Source: Chryseobacterium sp. RU37D (GTDB lineage Bacteria; Bacteroidota; Bacteroidia; Flavobacteriales; Weeksellaceae). Taken from it: a stretch of DNA of 37,073 bases. Numbering within the stretch: the first letter of the stretch is position 1; every line of letters starts with the position of its first letter. Positions 7,609 through 15,234 of this stretch are shown here, piece after piece. The notes beneath the pieces were generated by a model, which searched no databases, had not been told where the DNA came from, and was given only the letters and a program-made list of their open reading frames with translations. Where the stretch lies: NCBI RefSeq assembly GCF_900156075.1, contig NZ_FTMM01000028.1:1-37073 (forward strand), written 5' to 3'. The translations under genes and the position numbers were made by a program.

Positions 7609-8127
7609 TTAAATGTTTTTATTGACCAAAAGCTCCTGTAATTTTTTTCTGGCAAAATTGAGCTGTGACTTAGATGTCCCTTCACTGATAGAAAGCATTA
7701 CGGCGATTTCTTTATGAGCGTAGCCTTCAATCGCAAAAAGATTAAAAATTGCCCTGCATCCTTCTGGTAAAAAGTTAAGCAGGTTTAAAATATCTTTTTC
7801 AAATGAAATATTTTCTGATACAAAATCAAGAGTTGCAGCATGATTTTCTTCTAATGAAATATGCAGCACTTTATTGGCCCTCAACTTCTGTAAACATTCA
7901 TTAACAGTAATTTTCTTTGCCCAAGCTTCAAAAATTTCCGGATTCTGAAGCTGATGGATCTTTGTAAAAATTTTATAAAAGCTATCGGCAAGGGCTTCCT
8001 GAATATCTTCATCGTTCTTGAGATATCGTCTGCAAACTGTATACAGTTTTCCGGCCATCTTTTCGTATACTTTCCGCTGTGCATTGCGATCGTTACGCTG
8101 ACATTCTAACAGTAACTCTATTTCCAT
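7609..8127 (-). CDS. RNA polymerase sigma factor, ECF subfamily
   Basis: A 172-residue sigma-70 family protein. Region 2 is residues 10-75, with YEKMAGKLYTVCRRYLKNDEDIQEALADSFYKIF, the region-2 helix that contacts polymerase and the -10 box. Region 4 is about residues 115-165, with LPEGCRAIFNLFAIEGYAHKEIAVMLSISEGTSKSQLNFARKKL, a typical helix-turn-helix for the -35 box. Its length is normal for minimal ECF factors. It is transcribed first, with the candidate anti-sigma gene 12 bases downstream. No carbohydrate receptor genes are adjacent, so this is not the usual receptor-FecR-sigma arrangement. Confidence 0.93.
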   Translation of the reverse strand: MEIELLLECQRNDRNAQRKVYEKMAGKLYTVCRRYLKNDEDIQEALADSFYKIFTKIHQLQNPEIFEAWAKKITVNECLQKLRANKVLHISLEENHAATLDFVSENISFEKDILNLLNFLPEGCRAIFNLFAIEGYAHKEIAVMLSISEGTSKSQLNFARKKLQELLVNKNI

Positions 8128-8706
8128 AATCTGGCATTATATTATATTGATGCAAAAATTTTTAAAAACGTTGGAAACATGATGAACTTTTTTGAAAAAA
8201 TAGTGAATTTTGGCAAAGGTAGCAAATGGGAAATGAGGAAAAAAATGCCAATTATTTCAAAGAATACTGACATTTTGAGGATGTTTTTTCTTTTTAAAAT
8301 TTTTTAATTATTTCTTAAAGATTATTTTCGTAATATTTCCCGAATGTTTAAATGGATGGCTACTACCCTAGCCCTGATTGAGCGGCATGTTTGAGCTCTT
8401 TTCCTGTTTTGGCTCGGCGGCTTCGCCGCCGAGCCAAAACAGGAAAAAGCGAGTAGTGAAAGCAGGAAAAAGCTTAAAAAATAAAGGAAATGAGAAGATG
8501 AATGCTGGAAGTTTATTTTATTGAGAATGATTAGTATTGAAAACAAAGATTCTGCCTTCGTGAAAATTCCAAACCTCATGATAGAGTTCACTTTTTGGTC
8601 TTTTACTTTTCATTTATTTAGCTAAAATTGAATAATAAATTTAATCTCCCCGTTTGTAACATATCTTTAATCATAACGACTATTCTATTAAGTAATCTCT
8701 ATAGTA
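8128..8706. other. Intergenic region between divergent sigma and C1 peptidase genes
   Basis: About 580 bases without a credible gene. A minus-strand open frame of 89 codons (8322-8591) exists, but it is generated in part by the palindrome at 8399-8447 and has no protein character. The only clear structure is the repeat element listed separately. I find no fully consensus TAnnTTTG box in front of the peptidase gene; TATCTTTA at 8662-8669 is the nearest. Confidence 0.6.
8361..8475. repeat. Palindromic element with a 23-bp perfect hairpin
   Basis: Perfect arms at 8399-8421 and 8425-8447 close a TTC triloop. The inner part (GGCTCGGCGGC) is very GC-rich compared with its surroundings. Conserved-looking flanks are TAGCCCTGATTGAGCGGCAT on the left (8369-8388) and GCGAGTAGTGAAAGCAGG on the right (8449-8466). 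I remember similar flanks around variable hairpins in many flavobacterial genomes, as a dispersed repeat or structured RNA; the Rfam Flavo-1 motif is one possibility I cannot check. Only one copy is in this window. CTACT (8360-8364) with AGTAG (8452-8456) and CCTG (8372-8375) with CAGG (8463-8466) could pair in interleaved order. Confidence 0.75.
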
Positions 8707-9909
8707 ATGAAAAAAACTAAAATTGCATCATTACTTTTTGTTTTGTCTGCAGGAAGTATGGTGTTTGCTCAGGATGATTTAATCAACAAGTTAAAGAGCA
8801 ACCAGTCTCAAAATGCTAATTTCCAATTCACAACATTGAAAGATGTAGGTGCAACTTCGGTAAAAAACCAGGGTTCTTCGGGTACCTGCTGGAGCTATTC
8901 TGGAAACTCTTTCCTTGAATCTGAGATGCAGAGAATGGGGAAAAAGCCTGTGGATCTGGCAGAAATCTTTACTGCAAGAAATTCTTATCATGATAAAGCA
9001 AAATTATATGTCCTGAATAACGGAGCCATCAATTGGGGAGACGGTGGTGAATTACACGATGTTATCAATATGTACAAAAAATACGGAGCAGTTCCTCAGG
9101 ATACTTATACAGGACTGAAAGCAGGGCAGACCTTAAATAATTTCAAGGAAATGCAGGATAAGCTGAAACCTGTTTTAGACAGTCTGGTTCAGGCTTCACA
9201 AAAAGGAAAGCTTACAGACAACTGGATGTCTTCCGTGGATGCTATTTTAGATGAATATTTAGGAAAAGTTCCTGCTAATTTTACATATGAAGGAAAAAAT
9301 TACACTCCTCATACTTTTGCGAAGGAAGTTGTAGGGATTAATCCTGAAGATTATGTAGAAATTTCATCATATAAAGATTATCCATATTATCAAAAATTCG
9401 TAGTTCCGATTCCTGATAACTGGAGCCATGATTCTGACTGGAATGTTCCGATGAAAGATTTAACGGCAATTATCGACAATGCCGTAAATAAAGGATATTC
9501 CGTAGGTTGGGCAACAGACGTTTCCGAACCGTATTTTTCTTACAAAAATGGGGTAGCTTATATTCCTGATATGGATTTTGACCAGATCAATGCTGAAAAC
9601 AAAGGAACCTTATTCACAGAACCAAAAAAAGATAAGACCATCACCGAAGATATGCGCCAGAAAGCTCTAAATAACCTTTCTACTACCGATGATCACGGAA
9701 TGCACATCGTAGGGCTGGCTAAAGATCAGACGGGTAAAGAATATTATATGGTAAAGAATTCGTGGGGTGTTACCAATGATTTCGAGGGATATCTGTATGC
9801 AACAAGACCCTATGTTGAATATAAATCAACTGCAATCCTTGTTCACAAAGATGCGCTTCCAAAAAGCATTAAAAAGCAGCTGAAACCCACTAAAAATATT
9901 GGTTTATAG
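8707..9909 (+). CDS. Secreted C1 family cysteine peptidase, bleomycin hydrolase-like
   Basis: A 400-residue papain-fold peptidase. Residues 1-21 are a signal peptide ending VFAQ. The oxyanion Gln55 and nucleophile Cys61 are in KNQGSSGTCWSYS, His330 is in DDHGMHIVG (the position of THAMVLTG in bleomycin hydrolase), and Asn351 is in KNSWG, so the catalytic set is complete. Length and the late His/Asn spacing fit the PepC/bleomycin hydrolase branch rather than short papains with a propeptide. Classical PepC is cytoplasmic; the signal peptide here points to a periplasmic or exported aminopeptidase. The C-terminus ends KPTKNIGL, so the C-terminal residue that plugs the active site in PepC may differ. 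Single gene with its own terminator. Confidence 0.9.
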   Translation: MKKTKIASLLFVLSAGSMVFAQDDLINKLKSNQSQNANFQFTTLKDVGATSVKNQGSSGTCWSYSGNSFLESEMQRMGKKPVDLAEIFTARNSYHDKAKLYVLNNGAINWGDGGELHDVINMYKKYGAVPQDTYTGLKAGQTLNNFKEMQDKLKPVLDSLVQASQKGKLTDNWMSSVDAILDEYLGKVPANFTYEGKNYTPHTFAKEVVGINPEDYVEISSYKDYPYYQKFVVPIPDNWSHDSDWNVPMKDLTAIIDNAVNKGYSVGWATDVSEPYFSYKNGVAYIPDMDFDQINAENKGTLFTEPKKDKTITEDMRQKALNNLSTTDDHGMHIVGLAKDQTGKEYYMVKNSWGVTNDFEGYLYATRPYVEYKSTAILVHKDALPKSIKKQLKPTKNIGL

Positions 9910-9961
9910 AAGAGAATCACTTTTGTCACGCCAGGTGACAATTAGATATTTAATCTGTTAA

Positions 9962-9995
9962 AAAGCCACTTTCTAAGTTGATAGAAAGTGGCTTT
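9962..9995 (+). terminator. Terminator of the C1 peptidase gene
   Basis: Perfect 14-bp arms (AAAGCCACTTTCTA at 9962-9975 and its complement at 9982-9995) with a 6-base loop, followed by GTTTT. It lies about 50 bases past the stop codon. Confidence 0.9.
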
Positions 9996-10032
9996 GTTTT
10001 AAAAAATTTTTAAATTCTACATGAATTTAATA

Positions 10033-10068
10033 AAAAACCGCCTCAGGATTATACTCAAGACGGTTTTT
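10033..10068. terminator. Second hairpin terminator, bidirectional
   Basis: Arms AAAAACCG (10033-10040) and CGGTTTTT (10061-10068) with further partial pairing inside. A and T tracts on both sides allow termination for the peptidase transcript or for the convergent oxidoreductase transcript. Confidence 0.7.
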
Positions 10069-10113
10069 GCTTAAAAAATTTAAATAGGTAAAATCAAGGT
10101 ATATAAAATCGTC

Positions 10114-10202
10114 AATAGTGAATATTATTTTGCCCGTGAATAGTTAATTGTCAATTCAGAAAAGTTGTAAAATCAAATTGACAGCAAAACAGATTCACTA
10201 TT
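10114..10202. repeat. Imperfect inverted repeat, 89 bases
   Basis: Outer arms AATAGTGAAT (10114-10123) and ATTCACTATT (10193-10202) are perfect. TTTTGC (10128-10133) pairs with GCAAAA (10184-10189), and TGTCAATT (10149-10156) pairs with AATTGACA (10176-10183). The layered arms look like a small folded or MITE-like intergenic element. It sits at the 3' end of the oxidoreductase gene. Confidence 0.6.
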
Positions 10203-10214
10203 AACAATTAATTT

Positions 10215-11276
10215 TTAATATAATACTCCCATGCTTTCGGCTTTAAAATCCTGGAGCGCTTCTGTATTTTGCTCTTTTATTTTTTTTGCCCATTCAGGAT
10301 CCTGCAATAAAGCTCTTCCCACTGCTACCAGATCAAAATCGCCTCTTTCTAATCTTCGTGTAAGTTCTGTTAAATCCTCTTTCTCAGTTCCCTGTCCGGA
10401 AAAAGCACCCATTACATCACCCTTCAAGCCTACTGATCCTACGGTAATTGTCGGTTGCCCTGTAATTTTTTTTGCCCAGCCTGCGAAATTCAGGTCAGAT
10501 CCCTCAAATTCAGGCTCCCAGAAACGACGCTGTGAACAATGGAAAATATCTACTCCTGCCTCTTTTAGCGGTAGCAGCCACTCTGCCATTTCTTCCGGGG
10601 TATTCGCCAGTTTTGTAGAATAATTCTGCTGTTTCCATTGTGAAAGACGGATAATGATAGTAAAATCCTCTCCCACTGCAGCCCTGATAGCTTTTACAAC
10701 ATCCACCGCAAACCGGCTTCTTTCTTTGATATTTTTTCCTCCATACTCATCGGTTCTTGTATTGGTAACCTCCCAGAAAAACTGATCAATCAAATAGCCA
10801 TGTGCCCCGTGAATTTCTACAACATCGAACCCAAGATCTTTGGCCTTCTTTGCAGAAGCGGCAAACTGTGCAATTGTATCCTGAATATCTTCCAATGTCA
10901 TTGTAGAAGCTTTTTCCATGTCCTGTAACGGATAATCCGGAGAATTTCTGGTGTCTCCCACATGCCAGATCTGAGGTCCCATTTTTCCTCCGTTTTCGTG
11001 AACGGCATCGATTACGTTTTTCCAGCCATTTAATGCTTCTGTTCCGTAGAAATCAGGAATATTCTGCATATTTTTTGACGCAGGCCTGTTGATTACAGTT
11101 CCTTCAGACAGGATCAATCCCACTTCTGAAGCAGCTCTTCTTGCGTAATAATCTGCAATCTGCTGGGTAGGAATCCCGTTATCAGACTGAGCTCTCGTCA
11201 TCGGAGCCATTACGATTCTATTTTTTAATTTTAAATTTTTGTATTGAAAAGGTTTAAATAATGATTCTGTGTTCAT
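10215..11276 (-). CDS. Old yellow enzyme family alkene reductase (NADH:flavin oxidoreductase)
   Basis: FMN-dependent TIM-barrel enzyme that reduces activated C=C bonds of electrophiles such as N-ethylmaleimide or quinone-like compounds. It has 353 residues from MNTESLFKPFQ; the frame opens 11 codons earlier (MCNNCKIQSKK) but without family resemblance. Visible blocks are LKNRIVMAPMTRAQ near residue 22, EIHGAHGYLIDQF with the paired catalytic histidines, and near the C-terminus DFDLVAVGRALLQDPEWAKKI for phosphate binding. It is transcribed divergently from an HxlR-family regulator; such pairs often respond to electrophile or redox stress, so control by that neighbour is likely. The shared spacer carries GTAAC repeats. 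Confidence 0.93.
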   Translation of the reverse strand: MNTESLFKPFQYKNLKLKNRIVMAPMTRAQSDNGIPTQQIADYYARRAASEVGLILSEGTVINRPASKNMQNIPDFYGTEALNGWKNVIDAVHENGGKMGPQIWHVGDTRNSPDYPLQDMEKASTMTLEDIQDTIAQFAASAKKAKDLGFDVVEIHGAHGYLIDQFFWEVTNTRTDEYGGKNIKERSRFAVDVVKAIRAAVGEDFTIIIRLSQWKQQNYSTKLANTPEEMAEWLLPLKEAGVDIFHCSQRRFWEPEFEGSDLNFAGWAKKITGQPTITVGSVGLKGDVMGAFSGQGTEKEDLTELTRRLERGDFDLVAVGRALLQDPEWAKKIKEQNTEALQDFKAESMGVLY

Positions 11277-11300
11277 TTTTTTACTTTGTATTTTACAATT

Positions 11301-11397
11301 GTTACACAAAGTAACTAATAATAGTTCATATTTGTATCTTACGTAGAGAAAAAAGTGGTAACTTTGTAGTAACTTACGTTAGTAACTTAAAAGTAAC
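11301..11397. promoter_or_regulatory. GTAAC repeat array between the oxidoreductase and HxlR genes
   Basis: GTAAC occurs at 11311, 11358, 11369, 11382 and 11393; the last four are spaced 11, 13 and 11 bases, mostly as GTAACTT. GTTAC at 11301 makes the palindrome GTTACACAAAGTAAC with the first copy. The array overlaps and follows the HxlR -7 box, so it is a good candidate operator for the HxlR protein. Confidence 0.55.
11332..11366 (+). promoter_or_regulatory. Probable promoter of the HxlR gene
   Basis: TAACTTTG (11359-11366) is a consensus -7 box. TTG at 11332-11334 is 24 bases upstream, slightly longer than the usual spacing. The leader would be about 70 bases and contains three of the GTAAC repeats. 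Confidence 0.5.
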
Positions 11398-11443
11398 TCA
11401 TTAAATTAATTTCATTCGAACATAATAAAATAGGGATTTCTTT

Positions 11444-11833
11444 ATGAAAAAAAACGAATTAATGGAATACAGCTGTCCTCTGGGTAAAGCCATGTCTGCC
11501 TTGGGAAGCAAATGGAAACCGATTATTGTATTGGTAATCAAAGACCGAAAATTACGTTTTGGAGAATTGGCGGTACGAATTAATGTGATCTCCAGAAAGG
11601 TTTTGACCGATCAATTGCGGGAAATGGAATCCGATGGATTGGTTATCAGAGAAGAATTTAAAGAAATCCCTCCGAGAGTTGAATATTCGCTGACGGAAAA
11701 GGGGCTGGCGCTGCTGCCGATTTTGTACCAATTGGAAGAATGGGAAACGAAATATCATGTTTATGATCCTAATAAAGCGAAGGATTGTAAAACTCTTTTG
11801 GAAGAGAAGAAAGTGAAAAAGGTTGTCGTTTGA
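11444..11833 (+). CDS. HxlR-family transcriptional regulator
   Basis: A 129-residue winged-helix protein. The family opening is clear: a single Cys in YSCPLGKAMSALGSKWKPIIVLVIKD (Cys10), followed by the helix-turn-helix LRFGELAVRINVISRKVLTDQLREMESDGLV and the wing EEFKEIPPRVEYSLTEKG. The Cys before PL is the conserved sensing residue in redox or electrophile-responsive HxlR members such as HypR and YodB. It is divergent from an old yellow enzyme gene, an arrangement seen for quinone/aldehyde responsive pairs. The C-terminus ends in a Lys/Val-rich tail (EEKKVKKVVV). Autoregulation through the GTAAC array is inferred. Confidence 0.93.
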   Translation: MKKNELMEYSCPLGKAMSALGSKWKPIIVLVIKDRKLRFGELAVRINVISRKVLTDQLREMESDGLVIREEFKEIPPRVEYSLTEKGLALLPILYQLEEWETKYHVYDPNKAKDCKTLLEEKKVKKVVV

Positions 11834-11954
11834 TGATCTTTTTTGTTTTTAATATAAAAAGTAAACAAAAAATTAATTTTGGAAGAAAAAAATTACAACA
11901 ATATCTCTTTCAAAGAACAAAACACTTAAATTATTGATTTCCAAAATTTAATAT

Positions 11955-11985
11955 TTTGTAATATTTTTTCTATCTTATACATTTG
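11955..11985 (+). promoter_or_regulatory. Full consensus promoter in front of the GNAT fragment
   Basis: TTTG (11955-11958), 19 bases, TACATTTG (11978-11985): an exact Bacteroidota -33/-7 pair. The ATG lies 14 bases beyond the -7 box. Confidence 0.75.
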
Positions 11986-11999
11986 AGAAAAACAAATGC

Positions 12000-12215
12000 A
12001 TGAAGAAAGCAACCTACAAAGACAGGGAAAAAGTTGTTGATATTTTATGTCAGGCTTTCATCGATGTTCTTATTCCAAATTCTATAAATTTTGTTGTAAA
12101 AAATTCTGGCAACAGGCATGAAAGATTGAAAGCTTTAATGGAACTTCAATTTGATCTATCGATGTTGAACGGAAGTGTATTTCTTAGTGACGATCAAAAA
12201 GGATGCATTTTATAG
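12000..12215 (+). pseudogene. N-terminal fragment of a GNAT-family N-acetyltransferase
   Basis: Only 71 codons remain of a family usually near 190 residues. The opening MKKATYKDREKVVDILCQAF, the following INFVVKNSG, and LMELQFDLSMLNGSVFLSDDQKGCIL match the N-terminal part of flavobacterial GNAT proteins as I remember them. The acetyl-CoA binding motif (a Q/RxxGxG/A loop) would lie further downstream and is absent. A second frame opens at ATG 12203 and runs 43 codons to 12334, but it does not restore the family. The promoter in front is intact, so the damage is probably recent and lies in the coding part. Confidence 0.65.
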
Positions 12216-12326
12216 CTAGACAAGTTCAATTACTTCCCGATAAAAATATTGGAATCAATATAATGTCACAAAATATTTTTGCATGGATTATAGGATTAAT
12301 TGTAGCCATACATAGAAGTTGTTTAA

Positions 12327-12605
12327 ACTTTTAATTCAATAGATAACGATACAATAAAAGTTAAACAATTTAATTCAACAAAAAAATTTGAATTTAAGGA
12401 TATAACTCTTGAAAATTATTTTTATAAAAATTCAATTCTCGATAGTTTAAATGCTAACAAAAATAATTTTAACAACTCTATAATTGATATTTCTTCCGTC
12501 GAAATTCCATTAACGTTTATGATAAAAAACGGTAAAGTTGTCTATAAAAAGAAGGGGCTAATTAATTATGAAGAGTTTTTAGATAAATTAAATTCATTCA
12601 AATAG
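12327..12605 (+). pseudogene. C-terminal fragment of a thioredoxin-like protein
   Basis: An open frame of 92 codons follows TAA at 12324-12326 and has no start codon near its 5' end. Its C-terminal part, IDISSVEIPLTFMIKNGKVVYKKKGLINYEEFLDKLN, looks like the end of a thioredoxin fold: the cis-Pro in IPLTF, the strand pair around the KNGK turn, then a final helix. The CxxC active-site half is missing. It was probably part of a redoxin gene cut down by deletion together with the adjacent GNAT fragment. The assignment rests on motif shape only. Confidence 0.5.
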
Positions 12606-12620
12606 TAAAAACAAAAAAAC

Positions 12621-12639
12621 CGCTCTCAAAAAGAAAGCG
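12621..12639 (-). terminator. Terminator of the E1 fusion gene
   Basis: Minus-strand CGCT and AGCG arms with a further TC/GA pairing inside, followed by GTTTTTTTG. It lies 27 bases past the stop codon. Confidence 0.6.
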
Positions 12640-12665
12640 ATTTCAAAATTTATTTAAAATCCCAA

Positions 12666-15098
12666 TTAAAATATCGCCGGATATTTCTGAGGATTTGTTT
12701 CATTAAATAAAGCATAAATTCTTTCAAGCATATCATCCGCAGACGGCTTGCTAAAATAATCTCCGTCGCTTGCATAAGCCGGCCTGTGGTCGTTTGCAGC
12801 GATGGTCAACGGATTAGAATCAAGGTATCTGAAGGCTTTTTGCTTTTCCAAAATCTGTTGAAGAATAAACGCTGAAGTTCCGCCTTCTACATCTTCATCG
12901 ATTACAACTAATCTGTTTGTTTTCTTCACAGATTCAACAATTTCATGACTTAAATCAAAAGGAATTAATGACTGAACATCAATAACTTCCGCAGAAATTC
13001 CAAGCTTTTCCAATTCGTTTGCTGCTTCCATTACGATTCTCCAAGTCGATCCATAAGTCACCAAAGTAACATCTTTTCCTTCTTTTGTCACTTCGATTTT
13101 CCCTACAGGAACTGTGAATTCACCTAAGTTATCAGGCTGTTTTTCTTTTAATCTGTAACCATTTAGACATTCAACAATCACGGCCGGCTCGTCTGCCTGA
13201 AGCATAGTGTTGTAGAATCCTGCTGCGATTGTCAGGTTTCTGGGAACCAATACCAGAATTCCTTTTGAAAGATTAAGGATTCCCGCCATCGGAGAACCAG
13301 AATGCCAGATTCCTTCGAGCCTGTGGCCTCTTGTTCTGATGATTACCGGTGCTTTCTGACCTCCTTTTGTTCTGTAATGAACCGTCGCTAAATCGTCGCT
13401 CATTCCTTGAAGACAGTATAGAATATAATCTAAATACTGGATTTCAGCAATCGGCCTCAACCCTCTCATCGCCATACCAATACCCTGGCCCAGAATCGTA
13501 GCTTCACGGATTCCCGTATCGGCAACACGAACTTCACCGTATTTTTCTTGCATACCCTCCAGCCCCTGGTTCACATCACCGATATTTCCGGCATCTTCAC
13601 CAAATACTAAAGCTTGAGGATATTTTTCAAAGATTTTATCAAAATTATTTCTTACTACTACCCTTCCGTCAACCTCTTCTGAGCTTTCAGAGAAAACAGG
13701 TTTCACTTCTTTTACATTTTCAGCTTTCCATTGAGACTGTGAGTATAAGTGGGAAGAATAATTATCTTTTTCAACTTCAAAAATCTCGTTATATTTCTGC
13801 ATTAATTGGTTTCTTTCCATAGAATTTGTACCTCTTGTCACCAATAATGTTTTTCTCACTAAATGAAAAATATCTTTCTTAGATTTTGAAACTATTTTAT
13901 TAAACTGATTAATACAATTTTCTATTTCAACATTTTGTCCTTTAATATTTTCAACTAAAGGCAAAACTGAATGAATTAAATTTGTAATTGTTTTCTGGTA
14001 GTTGTCCCACGCATTTTTCTGCCCTGCTTTTACCATTTTTTTCGCTTCATCATCTATCACATTAAGCTCTTCTGCAGTAGCAATAATTTCTTCTTTTCCG
14101 TCAATCTCGATTGAGTAATTCACAATCCATTCTCTGAATTTTACCAACCCATCAAACTGAGCTTCCCAAGCAAGACGTTCTTCATTTTTATATCTTTCGT
14201 GAGAGCCTGATGTAGAATGCCCCTGAGGCTGTGTGACTTCAATCACATGAACTACCACTGGCATGTTTTCCACTCTTGCAAATTGCTCTGCTTTTGCATA
14301 AGCATCCAATAATGCAGGATAATCCCAGGCTTTTACCTGAATAATCTCACATCCTTGGAGCTCGCCTTCTTTTCTTTGGAAACCGCTCAACATTTCAGCA
14401 ATATCAGCTTTTGCCCTCTGCTTCATCGTTGGAACCGAAATTCCGTAGCCGTCATCCCAGATAGAAACAATCATTGGAACCTGAAGTGCACAGGCAGCAT
14501 TCAACGTTTCCCAGAAGTGGCCTTCCGCAGTAGAAGCATCCCCGATTGTTCCAAAAGCGATTTCGCTACCGTCTTTAGAGAACTTTTCAGAACCTTCAAA
14601 TTTTATTGTTTTATATATTTTAGATGCCTGAGCCAATCCCAATAATCTAGGCATTTGTCCTGCAGTAGGAGAAATATCGGAAGAAATATTTTTTTGGGCT
14701 GTTAAATCTTTCCAGCTTCCGTCTTCGTTCAAACTTCTTGTTGCAAAGTGCCCGTTCATCTGTCTTCCGGCGGATGCAGGTTCTCTTTCTACGCTTGTAT
14801 CAGCATACAGCTGGGCAAAAAAACTTTCTATTGTCAATGCATCTACAGCCATAGAAAAAGTCTGGTCTCTGTAATATCCCGAACGGAAGTCTCCGTTTTT
14901 AAAAACCTTCGCCATAGCCAGCTGAGGAAGCTCTTTACCATCCCCAAAAATTCCGAATTTAGCTTTTCCTGTTAATACTTCTCTTCTTCCCAGATACGAC
15001 ATTTCGCGAGAAATCCTTCCCAGCTTATAGTCTCCAAGTATCTGATTTTTAAAATCTTGAAAAGAAATCTGCTGTGTTTCAATATAGGTTGTTTGCAT
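12666..15098 (-). CDS. Alpha-keto acid dehydrogenase E1, alpha-beta fusion (TPP-dependent)
   Basis: An 810-residue single chain that joins the alpha and beta subunits of a 2-oxo-acid (likely branched-chain) dehydrogenase E1. It decarboxylates the oxo acid with thiamine diphosphate and passes the acyl group to E2. Alpha part, about residues 1-340: FRSGYYRDQTF, then the TPP/metal motif from IGDASTAEGHFWE (185-197) to WDDGYGIS. Beta part, from about 475: ALVFGEDAGNIGDVNQG, RVADTGIREATILGQGIGMA, IIRTRGHRLEGIWHSG. The start MQTTYIETQQ is preferred; the frame opens 16 codons earlier. The fusion is widespread in Bacteroidota. E2 is not in the window and E3 is 11 kb away. Confidence 0.93.
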   Translation of the reverse strand: MQTTYIETQQISFQDFKNQILGDYKLGRISREMSYLGRREVLTGKAKFGIFGDGKELPQLAMAKVFKNGDFRSGYYRDQTFSMAVDALTIESFFAQLYADTSVEREPASAGRQMNGHFATRSLNEDGSWKDLTAQKNISSDISPTAGQMPRLLGLAQASKIYKTIKFEGSEKFSKDGSEIAFGTIGDASTAEGHFWETLNAACALQVPMIVSIWDDGYGISVPTMKQRAKADIAEMLSGFQRKEGELQGCEIIQVKAWDYPALLDAYAKAEQFARVENMPVVVHVIEVTQPQGHSTSGSHERYKNEERLAWEAQFDGLVKFREWIVNYSIEIDGKEEIIATAEELNVIDDEAKKMVKAGQKNAWDNYQKTITNLIHSVLPLVENIKGQNVEIENCINQFNKIVSKSKKDIFHLVRKTLLVTRGTNSMERNQLMQKYNEIFEVEKDNYSSHLYSQSQWKAENVKEVKPVFSESSEEVDGRVVVRNNFDKIFEKYPQALVFGEDAGNIGDVNQGLEGMQEKYGEVRVADTGIREATILGQGIGMAMRGLRPIAEIQYLDYILYCLQGMSDDLATVHYRTKGGQKAPVIIRTRGHRLEGIWHSGSPMAGILNLSKGILVLVPRNLTIAAGFYNTMLQADEPAVIVECLNGYRLKEKQPDNLGEFTVPVGKIEVTKEGKDVTLVTYGSTWRIVMEAANELEKLGISAEVIDVQSLIPFDLSHEIVESVKKTNRLVVIDEDVEGGTSAFILQQILEKQKAFRYLDSNPLTIAANDHRPAYASDGDYFSKPSADDMLERIYALFNETNPQKYPAIF

Positions 15099-15234
15099 AG
15101 CCCAATAAAAAAGTTTTTGTTCTTGAAGTATTTTGCTAATATACACTTTTTAAATTAATTTTAATTTTTAATAAACTTTTTTAAAAATTTGATAATAAAA
15201 AAAATTGTATTTATTTTAGAATAAATTTATAAAA

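Noticed and set aside
8322..8591. An 89-codon minus-strand open frame
   Set aside because: It runs through the 23-bp palindrome and its product has no protein character beyond low-complexity Leu/Ser/Phe stretches; the DNA is explained by the repeat element.
12666..15098. The E1 alpha-beta chain as an assembly error that joins two genes
   Set aside because: The joined form is common in Bacteroidota as I remember, and both halves keep complete motifs with a normal linker.
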